Assembly: GCA_963771295.1 (NCBI GenBank)
Contig: CAVYTB010000013.1
Location: 1,116,001 to 1,180,000 of the forward strand
DNA length: 64,000 nt
Reading direction: 5' to 3'
Origin: Acidiferrum sp963771295
GTDB lineage: Bacteria > Acidobacteriota > Terriglobia > Acidiferrales > UBA7541
This document shows positions 1 to 8,006 of the stretch, in pieces (positions within the stretch are counted from its first letter, which is position 1; every line of letters begins with the position of its first letter). Position numbers and translations under genes: made by a program. Under the pieces are notes generated by a model. It worked only from the letters and a program-made list of their open reading frames with translations. It had not been told where the DNA came from and made no database searches.

Positions 1-169
1 AGCTATTTTTCTGTATCCCTGGGCCTTCATTTTTAAGGATTTAGCTCGCAACGTACAGACGCGGTGGTTTGGCTTCATAGAAATGATGATATATGTAGCC
101 ATTCTCCTGGTCGGTTATATCTATCTCTGGAAGAAGGGCGCGCTCGACTGGAACCGAAAGCAGAAGTAG
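1..169 (+). CDS. nuoA: NADH-quinone oxidoreductase subunit A, C-terminal part
   Basis: The reading frame opens at base 2 and gives 55 residues before TAG; the 5' part lies outside the window. The tail (YLWKKGALDWNRKQK) closely matches the end of the second NuoA at 25479 (YVWLYKKGALDWA), and a transmembrane helix precedes it. NuoA is a small three-helix membrane subunit of complex I next to NuoH and NuoJ, near the quinone cavity. It is followed after 27 bases by nuoC with no nuoB between. The assignment rests on the match to the second copy and on the operon. Confidence 0.85.
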   Translation, partial: AIFLYPWAFIFKDLARNVQTRWFGFIEMMIYVAILLVGYIYLWKKGALDWNRKQK

Positions 170-196
170 CGCCAGCCCCTCAAGGACCTCAGTAAC

Positions 197-685
197 GTGA
201 GTAACAAGACGCAGCTTGCCGATGCAAAAGCTAATGTTGTAGTCGAACAACTTCGCCAGTGGGACGCGAAGGCGGTGTCGCAGGTCATCGAGTATCACGG
301 CCAAACCACCCTCGTCGTTCCACACCACCTGCTGCGGGCCATCGCCCTGCAGTGTCGGGACAATTCTGCCCTCAATTTCAACCTTTTGAGCGATGTCACC
401 TGCCTGGATCGCTTTCCCTTCGAACCGCGCTTTGAATTGAACTACCAACTGATTTCCATCCCTCGCACTGCTCGCATCTCTTTGCGCACCAGCGTTTCCG
501 CCCAGCATCCGGTGGTCGATTCGCTCATGCCGGTGTGGCCCGGGGCCAATTGGCTGGAACGCGAAGTTTTTGATCTGTTTGGCATTCACTTTGAAGGACA
601 TACCGATCTCCGCCGCCTGCTTTTACCCGAGGGTTTTGTTGGTTTTCCTCTTCGCCGGGACTTCCCGACGGAGGGTCAGCGCTAA
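197..685 (+). CDS. nuoC: NADH-quinone oxidoreductase subunit C
   Basis: 162 residues from a GTG start. The C-terminal half carries the family signature: an LEREVFDLFGIHFEGH block followed by DLRRLLLPEGFVGFPLRRDFP-type residues. NuoC is the 30-kDa peripheral subunit that packs against NuoD at the base of the hydrophilic arm. It directly follows nuoA (27-base gap) and precedes nuoD (24 bases). In most bacteria nuoB sits between A and C; here it does not. GTG at 197 is the only start in the gap consistent with the family length. Confidence 0.9.
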   Translation: MSNKTQLADAKANVVVEQLRQWDAKAVSQVIEYHGQTTLVVPHHLLRAIALQCRDNSALNFNLLSDVTCLDRFPFEPRFELNYQLISIPRTARISLRTSVSAQHPVVDSLMPVWPGANWLEREVFDLFGIHFEGHTDLRRLLLPEGFVGFPLRRDFPTEGQR

Positions 686-709
686 TTTCCGCCGCGCGGC
701 TTGAATCTC

Positions 710-1909
710 ATGACTACTACGGTTGAAACAACACTCGGCACTTCCAAGACGATGGTCCTCAACATGGGACCTCAGCACCCTTCCACCCACGGCGTGTTGC
801 GCGTATTGCTGGAACTCGACGGCGAGAACGTCGTTACCTCCGACCCCGACATCGGTTATCTGCACACTGGCATCGAGAAGAGTTGCGAAAGCAAAACCTA
901 TTCCCAGGCGATTACCCTCACCGATCGCATGGATTACCTGAACCCGCTGGGAAATAATCTCGCGTATTGCCTCGCGGTCGAAAAACTTCTCGGACTGGAA
1001 GTGCCCAAACGCGCGCAATACATCCGCGTGATGCTGGTCGAATTGCAGCGCATCTCCTCGCACCTGGTTTGGCTCGGCACTCACGCGCTCGACATGGGCG
1101 CAATGTCCGTGATGCTTTACTGCTTCCGCGAACGCGAAGAAATCCTGAAGATCTTCGAACGGTTCGCCGGGCAGCGCATGATGACCAGCTTCATCCGTAT
1201 CGGTGGAGTGGCGCTGGAGCCGCCTGCGGGCTGGCGCGAAATGGTCAAGCGCTTTTTGGACATGCTGCCGCCGCGCGTCGACGAGTACGAAGGCCTGCTG
1301 ACGGAAAATCGTATCTGGCAAGGACGCCTGAAGGGCATCGGTTACCTCTCTCCTGAACGACTCGTCGCTCTCAGCACCACCGGGCCGGGACTTCGGGCAG
1401 CTGGCATTTCCTTCGATAACCGCAAGGCCTTCCCGTATTCGTCTTACGAAGAGTTTGATTTCAACGTGCCCACACGCACGGAATCCGATTGCTTCGCTCG
1501 TTATCTGGTGCGTGTCCTGGAGTTGCGCGAGAGCCTGAAAATTGTTCGCCAGGCCATGGACAAGATTACCGACCAGGGCCCCTTCAAAGCCGACGCTCCC
1601 GGCATTATTCCGCCACCGCGCGAAAAAATGAAAACGGAGATGGAAGCGCTCATCTACCATTTCAAAATCTTCACCGAAGGCTTCAGCCCTCCGCCGGGCG
1701 AAGCATACGTCGCCGTAGAATCGCCGCGTGGCGAACTGGGCTGCTTCATCGCCAGCGATGGTTCTCCAAAACCGCTGCGTGTGCATTTCCGTGCGCCGTC
1801 ATTCGTCAATCTGCAGGCTCTGCCCTTCATGATCAAGGGCCAGCTGATCGCCGACGTCGTTGCGTGCATTGGTACAATCGATATCGTCCTGGGAGATGTG
1901 GACAGATAG
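710..1909 (+). CDS. nuoD: NADH-quinone oxidoreductase subunit D
   Basis: The 49-kDa subunit, which with NuoB forms the quinone-reduction site. 399 residues from ATG at 710; an in-frame TTG at 701 is possible but less likely. The NMGPQHPSTHGVLRV motif near residue 18 holds the conserved quinone-site His. The HTGIEK and DRMDYLNP blocks follow, and the protein ends in the usual DIVLGDVDR. The next gene starts two bases after the stop, so the genes are tightly coupled. A diverged paralogue lies at 23411-24553. Confidence 0.95.
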   Translation: MTTTVETTLGTSKTMVLNMGPQHPSTHGVLRVLLELDGENVVTSDPDIGYLHTGIEKSCESKTYSQAITLTDRMDYLNPLGNNLAYCLAVEKLLGLEVPKRAQYIRVMLVELQRISSHLVWLGTHALDMGAMSVMLYCFREREEILKIFERFAGQRMMTSFIRIGGVALEPPAGWREMVKRFLDMLPPRVDEYEGLLTENRIWQGRLKGIGYLSPERLVALSTTGPGLRAAGISFDNRKAFPYSSYEEFDFNVPTRTESDCFARYLVRVLELRESLKIVRQAMDKITDQGPFKADAPGIIPPPREKMKTEMEALIYHFKIFTEGFSPPPGEAYVAVESPRGELGCFIASDGSPKPLRVHFRAPSFVNLQALPFMIKGQLIADVVACIGTIDIVLGDVDR

Positions 1910-1911
1910 CC

Positions 1912-3726
1912 ATGGAACTTTCCCCAAAACTCGCCGCGAAATTCGAGAAGCTGCAGAATGCCTACCCGGTCAAGCGCAGCGCTCTAATCCCTATGCTGAT
2001 GTATGCGCAGGACGAGTTCGGCTACATCACCGACGAGATGATTCAGGAAATCGCGCGCCGCCTGGAACTGCACCCGGTGCAAGTGGAAGAGACGTTGGAG
2101 TATTACTCCATGCTGCACCGCAAGCCCATCGGCAAGCACCACGTGCAGGTTTGCACCAACGTGGCATGCATGCTGCGCGGCGGCACGGAACTTCTCGAAC
2201 ACGCTAAAAAGCGCCTGGAAATCGGCAATCGGGAAACCACGCAGGATGGCATGTTCTCGCTGGAAGAAGTGGAATGTATCGGCGCCTGCACCGGTGCGCC
2301 AGCCCTGCAGGTGAACTACGATTTCTACGAGAACGTCACCACTCGCAACTTTGACCGCCTCATCGAAGGTCTCGACAAGGGACAGCGACCCGCTCCCGTT
2401 CCCGTCATTTCCGGCGCGCTTCATGAACGCAACAAGCTCGAGACTCCTCTGATCAGCAAGCGATTCGGTATCCCGGATTCGCGCAAAATCGATGTTGCCC
2501 TACAACTCGGCGCTTATCAGGCTCTCGACAAGGCGCTGAAACAGTTCACGCCGGAACAGCTTATCGACGAAGTCAAGAAATCCAATCTGCGCGGCCGCGG
2601 CGGCGCGGGATTTTCTACCGGCATGAAGTGGTCCTTCGTTCCCAAGAATTCGCCCAAACCCAAGTATGTAATCTGCAACGCCGATGAATCCGAACCCGGA
2701 ACCTGCAAAGATCGCCCGCTGATGGAGATGGATCCCCACCAGATGATCGAAGGGATCATCATCGCAGGACGTGCCATCGACGCGCATCGCGGATTCATCT
2801 ATATTCGCGGCGAATATCGCTACGTCCTCGATATCGTCGAAACCGCCATCGAGGAGGCCTACTCCCGCGGCTATCTCGGCAAAAACATTCTCGGCTCTGG
2901 TTTCGACTTCGATTTACTGATTCACACCGGCGCGGGCGCTTACGAGTGCGGTGAAGAATCGGCGCTGATGGAATCGCTGGAAGGCAAGCGCGGAAATCCT
3001 CGCATCAAGCCTCCCTTCCCCGCTGTGGTCGGCCTCTACGGCTGCCCCACCATCATTAACAATGTCGAAACGCTCAGCTCCGTGCCTGCCATCATTCTGG
3101 AAGGTGGCGAAGCTTACGCCAATCGTGGCACGCCGAAGAATGGCGGCACGCGCCTCCTGTGCGTTTCCGGCCACGTGAGCAAGCCGGGCATCTACGAAAT
3201 CCCGCTGGGCATGAACATGAAAAAGTTCCTGGAAGAAGTTGCCGGCGGCGTTCGTGGCGGAAAAAAGCTCAAGGCCATCATTCCCGGCGGCAGTTCCTGC
3301 CCGGTGATGAAGGCCGACGAAATCGATATTGCCATGGACTACGACACCATCGCCAAGGCTGGCTCGATGCTGGGCTCCGGCGGCATGGTGGTGATCGACG
3401 AAGATACCTGCATGGTCGACATGGCTCGCCGCATCATGCATTTCTACGCTCATGAATCCTGCGGCTGGTGCATTCCCTGCCGTGAAGGAACCGCCTGGCT
3501 GCAAAAGACTCTCGACCGCTTCCATGCGGGCTACGGCAGGCCGGAAGACATCGGACTTATAGGCGATCTTGCCTCCAACATGCTGGGCCGCACATTTTGC
3601 CCGCTCGGCGACGCCGCGGCCATGCCCACCATCAGCATCGTCAAAAAGTTCCGTAATGAATTTGAAGATCACTTACAAGGACGTTGCGCTTACAAATCCG
3701 CTGAAGCTTTGATCGGTTCGCGGTAG
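1912..3726 (+). CDS. nuoEF: NuoE-NuoF fusion, NADH-oxidising module of complex I
   Basis: One uninterrupted 605-residue frame from ATG at 1912. Residues 1-160 are NuoE, with the [2Fe-2S] N1a ligands in CTNVAC (C-x4-C) and CIGAC (C-x3-C). From about residue 185 it is NuoF: FMN loop GRGGAGFSTGMKW, NADH loop GAGAYECGEESALMESLEG, and the N3 [4Fe-4S] ligands ESCGWCIPCREG plus TFCPLGDAA. There is no stop and no ATG, GTG or TTG in frame in the linker (about residues 155-190), so NuoF cannot start separately by a normal codon. NuoE and NuoF are usually separate proteins. The product takes electrons from NADH and passes them to NuoG. Confidence 0.93.
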   Translation: MELSPKLAAKFEKLQNAYPVKRSALIPMLMYAQDEFGYITDEMIQEIARRLELHPVQVEETLEYYSMLHRKPIGKHHVQVCTNVACMLRGGTELLEHAKKRLEIGNRETTQDGMFSLEEVECIGACTGAPALQVNYDFYENVTTRNFDRLIEGLDKGQRPAPVPVISGALHERNKLETPLISKRFGIPDSRKIDVALQLGAYQALDKALKQFTPEQLIDEVKKSNLRGRGGAGFSTGMKWSFVPKNSPKPKYVICNADESEPGTCKDRPLMEMDPHQMIEGIIIAGRAIDAHRGFIYIRGEYRYVLDIVETAIEEAYSRGYLGKNILGSGFDFDLLIHTGAGAYECGEESALMESLEGKRGNPRIKPPFPAVVGLYGCPTIINNVETLSSVPAIILEGGEAYANRGTPKNGGTRLLCVSGHVSKPGIYEIPLGMNMKKFLEEVAGGVRGGKKLKAIIPGGSSCPVMKADEIDIAMDYDTIAKAGSMLGSGGMVVIDEDTCMVDMARRIMHFYAHESCGWCIPCREGTAWLQKTLDRFHAGYGRPEDIGLIGDLASNMLGRTFCPLGDAAAMPTISIVKKFRNEFEDHLQGRCAYKSAEALIGSR

Positions 3727-3732
3727 GCTCTC

Positions 3733-5976
3733 ATGGCAGAAACCAAGCTCATCAATATGAAGATTGACGACCGCGACGTTCAGGTCCCTGCGGGAACCCT
3801 GGTGATCGAAGCGACTCGCCGTCTCGGTATCGAAGTTCCCTCGTTCTGTTACTACCCTGGCTTGTCTCTGCAGGCGGCTTGCCGTATGTGTCTGGTAGAA
3901 GTGGAGAAAATGCCCAAGCTGCAGACCGCCTGCACTCTGGTCGCCGGCGAAGGCATGGTGGTGCGCACCAACACGCAACCCGTGCGCGATGCTCGCAAGT
4001 TCATGCTGGAGTTCCTGCTGTCCAATCACCCGCTCGATTGCCCGGTGTGCGACAAGGGCGGCGAGTGCGAGTTGCAGGACATGGTATTTCGCTATGGCGC
4101 TGATTCCAGCCGCTTCACCGAAGAAAAAATTCACCGGCCGGAAGAGAAATGGTCTGAGCTGGTTTATTACGACGCGCCGCGCTGTATCTTGTGCTATCGC
4201 TGCGTGCGCGTTTGCGACGAAGGCATGGACGTGAAGGCTCTTGGTGTAGGCATGCGCGGGGCGCACTCCATCATCATTCCCAACGAAGGCGATCATCTCG
4301 ATTGCGAAGAATGCGGCATGTGCATCGATATTTGTCCCGTCGGCGCGCTCACCAGCGGCACTTATCGCTACAAGACGCGCCCGTGGGAGATGACCTACGT
4401 CTCCACCATTTGCACGCATTGCTCCAACGGCTGCAAGACCACACTCAGCGTGCGGAATCATGAAATCATGCGCGCCAATAATCGCGACCTTTCCGGAATT
4501 AACAAGGAATTCCTGTGCGTAAAGGGCCGCTTCGGATTTGATTTCACCAAGCATCCAGAGCGCATCAAGCAGCCACTGTTGCGCAAAGACGGAAAGCTCT
4601 ATCCCGTTTCCTGGGAAGAAGCCTCGCAAGCCGCCGCGCAACGACTGAACGAATTTCACGGCGCGTACGGCCCCGATTCGGTCGGCTTCATCGGGTCCAA
4701 TCGCACCTCGAATGAAGAAAATTACCTGCTGCAGCGTCTGGCGCGCGCCACTTTCGGCACCAACAACATCGATCATCACCGCACCGCCGATTACACCGGC
4801 CTTGTCACCGCGCTCGGCGATCGCGCCGCGGATTCCTCGCTCACCATGGAGCAGCTGTATCAATCCAAGGCCGTCCTGCTGATTGGCAACGATCCCACGA
4901 ATCAGAATCCGTTCGTCGCGTGGCAGATTCGCTCCGGCATCCGCCATCACGACACCAAGCTGTTTATTCTGAATTCGCGCGACATCAAGCTGAAAGACAA
5001 GGCTCACCAGTTTGTGCAGGTTCCTGCGGGTCAGGAAGCCGCTGCGGTGCGCTGGCTGGCGTCTGGCGAAGGGCAATTCCGCCAAGAACTAGTCGACCAG
5101 CTCGGTGCGCTGAAATCCGCGCTCGCTAACGAATCCGACGTTGCCATCGTATTCGGCTCCGAGATTGTTGGCACCGCCATCGCCGATCTCGTTGCGTTTG
5201 GCTCTTCTCTGCAAAATGGCCCGGCTCGCTACATGGCTCTGGGCGATTACGCCAATTCCCGCGGTGCTGCCGATATGGGTTTGCTCCCCGACCGCCTGCC
5301 CGGCTACGCGTATCTCGACAACAAGGCCGCCTCCGAGATCATGGAACGGCATTGGGGCGTGAAACCTCCCACAAAGCCGGGCCTCACCGCTCCTCAGATG
5401 GTTGAAGCCGCGCAAGCCGGCAACTTGAAGGCGCTTTACGTCGTTGGCGCCAATCCCTTCGCGCATTTCGGTAAGCCAGGTGCGGGCCGCGGCAGTTTAC
5501 AACTTTTAATTGTTCAGGAAATGTTCCTGACCGAAACCGCGCAACTTGCCGACATTGTTTTCCCCGCCGCTTCAGCCTATGAGAAGGAAGGCACCGTCAC
5601 GAACACAGCCGGCCAGGTGCAGTTACTGCGCAAGGGCGCTGTAGTGATGGGCACACGATCGGATTTCGATCTCCTGCGCATTCTGTCGCACCAGCTCGAG
5701 CGCCTCGGCCTCGGCAAAGCTTTCCACTTCAAAGATCCCTTCGTAGTTCTGGACGAAATTCGAAAGACCGTCTCGGGCTATAACCTGCATCCCGCCGAAC
5801 TGCTCACCGGCGGCGCCGAACCCACCAAGCTGCACTTCACCAAAAATGGTCATGCGCCCTACGACGTTCCGGTTCAACTGATTCGCTCCGCCAACGATTC
5901 TCTGTTTACCAGCGGTTCCCTCACTCCTTTCTGTACCATGATGCACTCTCTGCCGGAGGCGGAAGCCCAACCGTGA
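3733..5976 (+). CDS. nuoG: NADH-quinone oxidoreductase subunit G
   Basis: The 75-kDa iron-sulfur wire subunit, 747 residues. The N-terminal ferredoxin-like domain has the N1b cysteines (first in PSFCYYP, then CRMC). Next come HPLDCPVCDKGGEC (N5, with its His ligand), CILCYRCVRVC (N6a) and CEECGMCIDICPVG (N6b). A molybdopterin-oxidoreductase-like domain follows and opens with C-x2-C-x3-C-x27-C (CTHCSNGC to LCVKGR), the full ligand set of the off-pathway N7 cluster that many lineages have lost. Starts 6 bases after nuoEF; its TGA overlaps the GTG start of nuoH. Confidence 0.95.
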   Translation: MAETKLINMKIDDRDVQVPAGTLVIEATRRLGIEVPSFCYYPGLSLQAACRMCLVEVEKMPKLQTACTLVAGEGMVVRTNTQPVRDARKFMLEFLLSNHPLDCPVCDKGGECELQDMVFRYGADSSRFTEEKIHRPEEKWSELVYYDAPRCILCYRCVRVCDEGMDVKALGVGMRGAHSIIIPNEGDHLDCEECGMCIDICPVGALTSGTYRYKTRPWEMTYVSTICTHCSNGCKTTLSVRNHEIMRANNRDLSGINKEFLCVKGRFGFDFTKHPERIKQPLLRKDGKLYPVSWEEASQAAAQRLNEFHGAYGPDSVGFIGSNRTSNEENYLLQRLARATFGTNNIDHHRTADYTGLVTALGDRAADSSLTMEQLYQSKAVLLIGNDPTNQNPFVAWQIRSGIRHHDTKLFILNSRDIKLKDKAHQFVQVPAGQEAAAVRWLASGEGQFRQELVDQLGALKSALANESDVAIVFGSEIVGTAIADLVAFGSSLQNGPARYMALGDYANSRGAADMGLLPDRLPGYAYLDNKAASEIMERHWGVKPPTKPGLTAPQMVEAAQAGNLKALYVVGANPFAHFGKPGAGRGSLQLLIVQEMFLTETAQLADIVFPAASAYEKEGTVTNTAGQVQLLRKGAVVMGTRSDFDLLRILSHQLERLGLGKAFHFKDPFVVLDEIRKTVSGYNLHPAELLTGGAEPTKLHFTKNGHAPYDVPVQLIRSANDSLFTSGSLTPFCTMMHSLPEAEAQP

Positions 5977-7205
5977 GCGAATTCCTCCACCAGTACGCGT
6001 TCCTCATTGTTCCGATCATCAAGATCGTTATTCTCGTTTTCCTGGTGCTTACCGTCGACGCCTACCTCACCTGGCTGGAGCGCAAAGTGATCGCGCACAT
6101 CCAGGCGCGCTGGGGACCGCATCGCGTCGGACCTCACGGCCTGATGCAGCCGCTGGCCGACGGATTGAAATTCATCTTCAAAGAAGATCCCATGCCGGCC
6201 AACGTCGACAAGCCGGCCTACTTCATCGCGCCATTCGTTGCGCTGATGCTGGCGTTAACCTCTTTGGCGGTAATTCCTTTTGGCCCCAACAAATTCACCC
6301 TTTGGGGATACGAATCGTCCCTCGGCATCGCCGATGTAAGCATCAGTTTGCTGGTCCTTTTCGCCATCACCGCGCTGGGCGTATATGGTGTCGCGCTGGC
6401 TGGCTGGGCTTCCAACAATAAATATTCTCTGCTCGGCGGCTTGCGCAGCTCCGCTCAAATGATCAGCTACGAACTGGCGCTGACACTGTCTGTGGTTGGC
6501 GTCCTGCTCGTTGCCGGCAGTTTCAGCCTGCGCGAGATTGTCGAGCAGCAAGGCACCTCAAACCTTGGGTTCCTCAGCTGGAATCTGTTCGGCTTTGGCA
6601 ATGGCCTGGGATTCACGCAAATCATCGGATTTGCCTGCTTTTTCATCGCCGCCATTGCGGAAACGAACCGCGTGCCTTTTGACTTGCCTGAAGCGGAGTC
6701 GGAACTCGTTGCGGGCTTCCACACTGAATACGCCAGCATGAAGTTCGCCATGTTCTTCATCGGCGAATACACCAGCATGATCGCCGTCTCCTGTCTGGCC
6801 ACCGTTCTCTTTTTTGGTGGCTGGCTCTCGCCCTTCCCCGCAACCTGGACGTTCACCGACTACGTGCCATCGTTGCTGCTGATTCCTTTCGGTTTGTGGG
6901 TGATTTACGACGGTATCCATTACGAAAATATTCTAGGACGCATTGTATTGCCTGGCATTGGCACGGTCCTCACGGCGGTCGGCGTCGGGCTGATTCTCTA
7001 TCCACCGGCGAATCAGCTTCTCCAAGGCGTTTTCTGGTTTGTCCTGAAAGTGTTTATCTTCCTGTTTGTTTATATCTGGATGCGCGGCACGTTACCGCGT
7101 TTCCGCTACGACCAATTGATGAGCTTTGGTTGGAAGTTTCTGCTGCCGGTTTCCATCGCGAACGTGGTTCTGACGAGCGCCGTCATTCTGTGGAGAATGC
7201 ACTAA
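5973..7205 (+). CDS. nuoH: NADH-quinone oxidoreductase subunit H, long form
   Basis: The membrane subunit bordering the quinone channel. The GTG start overlaps the nuoG stop (GTGA), implying translational coupling. Family blocks are clear: ERKVIAHIQARWGPHRVGPHG near the N-terminus, ETNRVPFDLPEAESELVAGF in the middle and WMRGTLPRFRYDQLM near the end. At 410 residues it is longer than the usual 320-350. The extra length lies between FFGGWLSPFP and GVFWFVLKVF and appears to add two hydrophobic helices. The second copy (22061) has a similar expansion. nuoI, usually next, is missing. Confidence 0.93.
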   Translation: MSEFLHQYAFLIVPIIKIVILVFLVLTVDAYLTWLERKVIAHIQARWGPHRVGPHGLMQPLADGLKFIFKEDPMPANVDKPAYFIAPFVALMLALTSLAVIPFGPNKFTLWGYESSLGIADVSISLLVLFAITALGVYGVALAGWASNNKYSLLGGLRSSAQMISYELALTLSVVGVLLVAGSFSLREIVEQQGTSNLGFLSWNLFGFGNGLGFTQIIGFACFFIAAIAETNRVPFDLPEAESELVAGFHTEYASMKFAMFFIGEYTSMIAVSCLATVLFFGGWLSPFPATWTFTDYVPSLLLIPFGLWVIYDGIHYENILGRIVLPGIGTVLTAVGVGLILYPPANQLLQGVFWFVLKVFIFLFVYIWMRGTLPRFRYDQLMSFGWKFLLPVSIANVVLTSAVILWRMH

Positions 7206-7702
7206 TGAACGCGTCACTGGCGATTTTCTTCGTTCTCGCTGCCGTCGCGGTTGCCGCCGCGGTCAGCCTGATTTTGCAACGCCATCCGATTCACAGCGCC
7301 CTATCGCTCATCGTCGTGATGGTGGCACTCGCGGGCCTGTATCTCCTCATGGGCGCCGAGTTCGTTGCCGCCGTTCAGATCATCGTCTACGGCGGCGCCA
7401 TCATGGTTCTCTTCGTCTTTGTCATCATGCTGCTGAACGCCGGCGAAGAAGAGCACACCAACTTTTCCAGGATTGCGGCCTACGCCGGTATTCCCATGGC
7501 CGTTGCCGTCAGCGGACTGATCGCTGCGGCGATCACGCGTTCCACGTTGCCTGCGGCGCAGGATCCCACGACGCTCACTTCCACCAAGTCGCTGTCTATG
7601 CTTCTTTTCCAGGATTTTGTCTATCCTTTCGAACTGACTTCCTTCCTGATTCTGGTGGCCATTCTTGGCGCCATCGTCCTCGCTCAGCGGGAGGGCAACT
7701 AG
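7205..7702 (+). CDS. nuoJ: NADH-quinone oxidoreductase subunit J
   Basis: 165 residues, starting with an ATG that overlaps the nuoH stop by one base. Five predicted membrane helices. The conserved IVYGGAIMVLFVFVIML helix (pi-bulge helix of TM3, coupled to quinone chemistry) and a C-terminal AILGAIVLAQ helix identify it. Membrane-arm subunit of complex I next to NuoK. Confidence 0.92.
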   Translation: MNASLAIFFVLAAVAVAAAVSLILQRHPIHSALSLIVVMVALAGLYLLMGAEFVAAVQIIVYGGAIMVLFVFVIMLLNAGEEEHTNFSRIAAYAGIPMAVAVSGLIAAAITRSTLPAAQDPTTLTSTKSLSMLLFQDFVYPFELTSFLILVAILGAIVLAQREGN

Positions 7703-7703
7703 C

Positions 7704-8006
7704 ATGGTCCCCACCAATTACTACCTCATCCTGAGCGCAATTCTTTTTGGACTGGGCATCGTCGCCTTCATTTTCAAACGCAACATCATCACCATCTTCA
7801 TGGCCATCGAATTGATGCTCAATGCCGTCAATTTGGCTTTCGTGGCTTTCAGCAAGGCCTTTGGAAAATCTGACGGTGAAGTTTTTGTGCTCTTTGTAAT
7901 CGTGGTGGCGGCTGCGGAAGCGGCTGTTGGTCTTGGAATCATCATTCTGACGGCGCGCAATCGACGTTCGCTCAACGTCGAGCGTGTGGATCTTCTCAAA
8001 CTCTAA
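7704..8006 (+). CDS. nuoK: NADH-quinone oxidoreductase subunit K
   Basis: 100 residues, the standard NuoK length (MrpC-like, three helices). ATG at 7704 follows the nuoJ stop by one base. The conserved membrane glutamates needed for proton transfer lie in the second and third helices (IELMLNAVNLAFVAF and AAAEAAVGLGIIILT). The stop overlaps the nuoL start. Confidence 0.93.
   Translation: MVPTNYYLILSAILFGLGIVAFIFKRNIITIFMAIELMLNAVNLAFVAFSKAFGKSDGEVFVLFVIVVAAAEAAVGLGIIILTARNRRSLNVERVDLLKL

Noticed and set aside
3673..5085. 470-codon open frame on the minus strand
   Set aside because: It is antisense to nuoG, whose cluster motifs and fit in the operon are unambiguous; the frame arises from high-GC codon bias.
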